The translations under genes and the position numbers were made by a program. The notes below the pieces were generated by a model that searched no databases, had not been told where the DNA came from, and saw nothing but the letters and a program-made list of their open reading frames with translations. A DNA stretch of 64,000 bases. Source: Begonia masoniana. Lineage: Eukaryota > Streptophyta > Magnoliopsida > Cucurbitales > Begoniaceae. The stretch's first letter is position 1. Each line of letters opens with the position of its first letter. Location: assembly GCA_022432975.1 (NCBI GenBank), contig CM039502.1, positions 2,470,375 to 2,534,374 on the forward strand. The letters run 5' to 3'. Below, piece by piece: positions 60,401 through 64,000 of this stretch.

Positions 60401-62119
60401 TTTTTTAATTTAATATATCAAGCTAATATTGTTGACTTTTACTTCAGGAAAGGCTTTGTATTCAAGATACTGCTTGGTTGCGCCGTCTCAATTTTCACAT
60501 CCTGTCTTCTTTTCGGATTACCTTGGCTTGCAACTTGCCAAGCTTGCCCAACTAGCTCGTCAGAAGAGTGTCCTACAATTGGACGATCAGGAAACTACAA
60601 GAAGTTTCAATGTCCAGCTCATCACTACAATGATCTTGCAAGTCTTATATTCAACACCAGCGATGACGCAATCAAAAATCTCTTCAGCAAAGATACCGAC
60701 TCGGAGTTTCAATTCTCGTCAGTTATCATATTTTTCATTACTTGCTATTTCTTAAGCATCATCAGCTATGGAGTTGTTGCTCCAATTGGTCTATTCATCC
60801 CTGTCATTGTGACGGGTGCCTCCTATGGACGTTTAATCGGAATGTTACTTGGCTCACACTCAAAGCTTAACCATGGCCTTTTTGCTGTACTGGGTGCGGC
60901 TTCATTGCTCGGGGGTACGATGAGAATGACGGTTTCTCTCTCTGTCATCATCCTGGAACTGACCAACAATCTCTTATTGCTTCCTTTGATAATGGTGGTT
61001 TCTCTCATCTCCAAAACCGTAGCCGACGCTTTCAATAGTAATATTTACGATCAAATGTTGAAAGCCAAAGGGTTTCCTTATCTCGAATCCCATGCAGAGC
61101 CATACATGAGGCAGCTGATGGTCAGTGATGTTTTGATGGGCCCGCTTCAAATATTTCAAGGGATCGAGAAAGTGAGTAACATAGTACATGTTCTTAGATC
61201 GACAAGACATCATGGTTTTCCTGTCGTTGATGAGCCTCCTTTCTCCCAATCCCCTGTTCTGTTTGGCATCGTTCTTCGAGCCCATTTGGTTACATTGTTA
61301 AAGAAGAAAGCTTTTATAGCTACAACAGTGCCAGTCGATATCAGTGCCTATCCGCAATTGTCGGCTGGGGATTTTGCAAAAAGAGGCTCGAATAACACCG
61401 AGAATATCGAGGATGTGGAGTTGACAGAGGAAGAGATGGAGATGTTCATCGACCTGCATCTGTTCAGTAATGCTTCACCTTATACTGTTGTTGAGACGAT
61501 GTCGTTAGCAAAGGCGCTCATTCTTTTCCGTCAAGTTGGATTGAGGCATTTGCTTGTCGTTCCCAAAGTTTCTGGGGTAAGTAGTTCTTGCGGTCTTGTT
61601 TTTTTTTTTTTCCAGTTTTTTCTTTGAGATTGAAGTTATTTGAGTAATCTCAAGCATTTGGCTCCTCAAGTAACTGTTATGTTCGGGATATTTTCATAAA
61701 TTGTTCCTGAAAAATGAGAAAAAAAATTGAAAACCAAATTGTAGTTTCTTAAAAACAACTTTTTTTGACTGTTTTCAGAAAACATAAACATATTGATGTT
61801 TACAGTCGCTGACAGGAAAAATGTTTGCCAGATAAAGAATAAATTCCCCAATTGCATGATTTCTTCTCTGTTTGTAGCTATTCTTCATTCATTTCTTACA
61901 TAATCTGCAGAACTTATCAATAATTTATGTTTTGATTCAGTCTGCCTTCTCATGTTTTGATATGCATCATTTGAACTGCAGAGATCGCCAGTTGTGGGCA
62001 TATTAACTAGGCACGATTTCATGTCGGAACACATATTGAGCTTGTATCCTTCGCTCGTGAGAAGCAGGTGGAAGAGACTGCGAATTAAGATTCCGGATTT
62101 TAGGCAATACTTTAAATGA
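57404..62119 (+). CDS. CLC-c/g: CLC anion channel/transporter (CLC-c/CLC-g type)
   Basis: Vacuolar-type plant CLC for chloride movement. Exons: 57404-57552, 57630-57830, 58387-58564, 59326-59588, 60099-60368, 60448-61576, 61982-62119; phases agree, 775 residues. Motifs: SQVAIVGAKVCPIESLDYEI (family N-terminus), the selectivity filter GSGIPEVKAYLNGVDA (Ser150; Ser suits chloride, Pro would suit nitrate), GKAGPMVHTGAC with Ala193 at the usual gating-glutamate position, LITCGAAAGIAAAFRAPVGG, the proton-glutamate region FAFEEM (Glu260), GVVAPIGLFIPVIVTGASYG, GGTMRMTVSLSVIILELTNN. Two CBS domains fill the C-terminus (QLMVSDVLMG, HHGFPVVDEPPF, LTEEEMEMFIDLH, VVGILTRHDFM). The tail is extended by an Arg/Lys-rich stretch ending DFRQYFK. 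No damage seen. Confidence 0.93.
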
Positions 62120-63469
62120 TCTAATTCTATAGCAATTAGCCATTTTTTCATTTGGTCGTTTCATGGCCGAAAAACCGTGCAGTGGCTCAACCAATTCTTC
62201 AATTTTTTTGGTTACTTCGATCAGAAAAGGCTATCGATGAGGTATGTTTCGGTTTTTTAGCGTTGAATATTACTTGTTCTGCTCTTGTGAAGAAGCATTT
62301 GTATGGTTGATCTACTCCTTCGTGGTGGCAGAGGATGGAATTTTGATTGATTTAGAGTTCATTCCGACAGTCTTAACAATGCACCATTACTTAAAAGATC
62401 ATTCTTTTCCGTGTAATCTGATGTAAAATTCTTGTCATTCGACGCGATGGTAATGAATGACTCTGTCTCGTATAATTTTAGAACACTCTGCCCTTTGTTT
62501 CCTCGTCGATCCGAAAATAACGAATCTAGAAACATGTTTGGGACAGGACGCATGTAACAAATTCTTTGTCACCAATATATGTTTAATTGCATAGTGTTAT
62601 ATCATGGTCACATAAAATAAGTAATTCGCGACGATTTCCCACGATTATGTGTTTGAATTTGTGAACGGTAACACGATTATGTCTTTGTGGTCGAAATTTG
62701 TTAATTTTCTGATGAGTAATGTTAGGTTGCGCTAATAATTAGTTAGTATAACAATTAAGATATAATAAATTATAAATAGTTTAAATGAGTTATTAATTAC
62801 ATCAATTACTTAGCGTAAATTTTCTCCATTGATTTTATTTTTTCTTAATAGGAAATAAATATGTATTCTTTTTTTTTTTTATTTTTTTTAAATAACTAAA
62901 AAATTTAATAAAGTAATATTTACTGTGACAATATGTTTTTTTTTTATGAATAATGTTACGTTTATTATTTTGTTATACTCTCTAAACATTATTTTATTGC
63001 TGACGTGTTGAACAATAATTGATATAATTAATATAGTAAATTATAAATTATTGCACAGATCATTGTTTGACACGTTAACAAGTACGTTTTGAGAGTAAAA
63101 TAAGATAACAAACGTAGCGTTATTATTTGTTTATATCGTAATTGCATTAAAGCCCACGACAAATTACAATAATATTTTAAAAAAATATATTATTAATTTT
63201 TATTTGAAGTATGTAAAAAGTAAAAACGGTTGAATACTCAAGTCTTTCCAAAGAAGAAATACAGCTTTCCAAAAACTAATACATTCATAAATACAAAATC
63301 ATTAATTAATTACTACCATATTTATAACAGCAAATTAAGCTCCCTTGCAATCCTGCCTGCAATGGCTGAATCCTCTGCGCTTCATTCTTTCATCTGAAAA
63401 TCTCAGGGAGGAAGTTATTCAATCTGCCTGAACAGGGGTGTAACAAAGAAGAAGGAGTAAGCTTCGACA
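62120..63469. mobile_element. Intergenic region containing a MITE (about 62949-63127)
   Basis: The first 450 bp probably include the CLC 3' UTR. Positions 62949-63127 form a MITE-like element whose left end AATAATGTTACGTTTATTAT matches, inverted, the right end (AATAACGCTACGTTTGTTAT), with imperfect pairing for about 35 bp. The interior holds two GACACGTTAAC/GACGTGTTGAAC-type motifs. The rest is AT-rich. Confidence 0.65.
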
Positions 63470-64000
63470 ATGGCGGAAAACGTCAACCAGCGCCAAACGA
63501 ACTATTCACTCTTTCTTCTCCTTCCTTTTCTCGTTCTTCTTTTCTTCTTTTTCTTTCCTTCGTATCAAACGACCTTTCTCAGTCTCAACGAAACCAGCCA
63601 CGAAAGCTCTCAAACTCCGCCCCCTCTCCCGCCGGCTACGGCACCAGCAAGCCCTGCAGCCGCGGCAAATATTACAGCAGAAAGTACCCATCATCACAAA
63701 GTGAGCCGATTCTTTTTTATTGTTTTTCATATCAATTTTGTTCTATAAAAAATTGAATAAACTGAAGAATTTGGCGAGCAGGAACTGAACAGGTTGGCGA
63801 AAGTGGAAGATGGGTTGGCGAGAGCTAGAGCAGCCATTAATGGAGCAGTTTCACGGAGAAGAAACGTCTCCTCGGACTCAGACGAAGAGTTCATTCCCAG
63901 AGGAGATACTTACCGAAACCCACTCGCCTTCCATCAGTTGAGTTTTTTCAATTCCTTTTCCATGCAAGATTACGTTAATGCTTTACCATAATCTCTTCAT
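63470..64000 (+). CDS. Exostosin-like GT47 glycosyltransferase, 5' part only
   Basis: Start of a type II Golgi membrane protein of the GT47 exostosin family, which builds wall polysaccharides and glycoproteins. Exon 1 is 63470-63700: a short cytosolic tail, a membrane anchor at about residues 13-34 (LFLLLPFLVLLFFFFF), then a Pro/Ala-rich stem. Exon 2 is 63782-63936, reading LNRLAKVEDGLARARAAING and FIPRGDTYRNPLAFHQ, the family's typical pre-catalytic motif. It ends at a GTTGAG donor. The catalytic domain lies beyond the window, so the specific activity cannot be assigned. Confidence 0.8.

Noticed and set aside
60429..60755. A 108-residue ORF in another frame of CLC exon 6
   Set aside because: It is a frame shadow of a strongly conserved CLC exon.

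Overview
This is a stretch of a plant nuclear genome, almost certainly a eudicot. It holds AT-rich intergenic DNA, many short exons with GT-AG introns, and plant-specific families (type-B response regulator, CBP60, DUF1068, XTH, type-B MGDG synthase, plant CLC). I cannot place it more closely from sequence alone. Exon coordinates below were worked out by hand from reading frame, splice dinucleotides and recalled family sequence.

Layout: 1053-3757 (+) type-B response regulator; 4425-12821 (-) CBP60 calmodulin-binding transcription factor, whose last intron carries a complete, young LTR retrotransposon (5607-8782, +); 13932-16533 (-) DUF1068 membrane protein; 17999-21299 (-) S28 serine carboxypeptidase; 21509-22018 long inverted repeat; 22862-23411 30-bp minisatellite; 23772-29161 (-) ankyrin-DHHC S-acyltransferase TIP1/PAT24; 29508-32321 palindromic Mutator-like element; 34120-34350 (-) APC/C subunit CDC26; 34904-35877 (+) broken XTH; 37176-40749 (+) heparanase-like GH79; 41178-42457 duplicated block around 502 consecutive T; 43238-44794 (-) ARPC3; 46056-48490 (-) MGDG synthase with a tandem copy of its 5' end; 51060-54839 (-) synaptotagmin; 57404-62119 (+) CLC anion transporter; 63470 to the window end (+) the start of a GT47 exostosin-like glycosyltransferase.

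The genes do not form one pathway. They are a normal eukaryotic mix: cytokinin signalling, calcium/calmodulin transcription, S-acylation, actin nucleation, cell wall, plastid lipid, membrane contact sites and anion transport.

The most unusual item is a single 441-codon ORF inside the retrotransposon. It fuses a Ty3/gypsy-type gag N-terminus to a captured, intronless run of myosin XI IQ motifs and to an integrase-tail/chromodomain segment. Other points of interest are a hybrid exon made by tandem duplication in the CBP60 gene, a 2.8-kb element built from nested hairpins with a perfect 9-bp target duplication, and single-base lesions in several otherwise intact genes. Together with the poly-T block, those lesions suggest residual consensus errors in the assembly.
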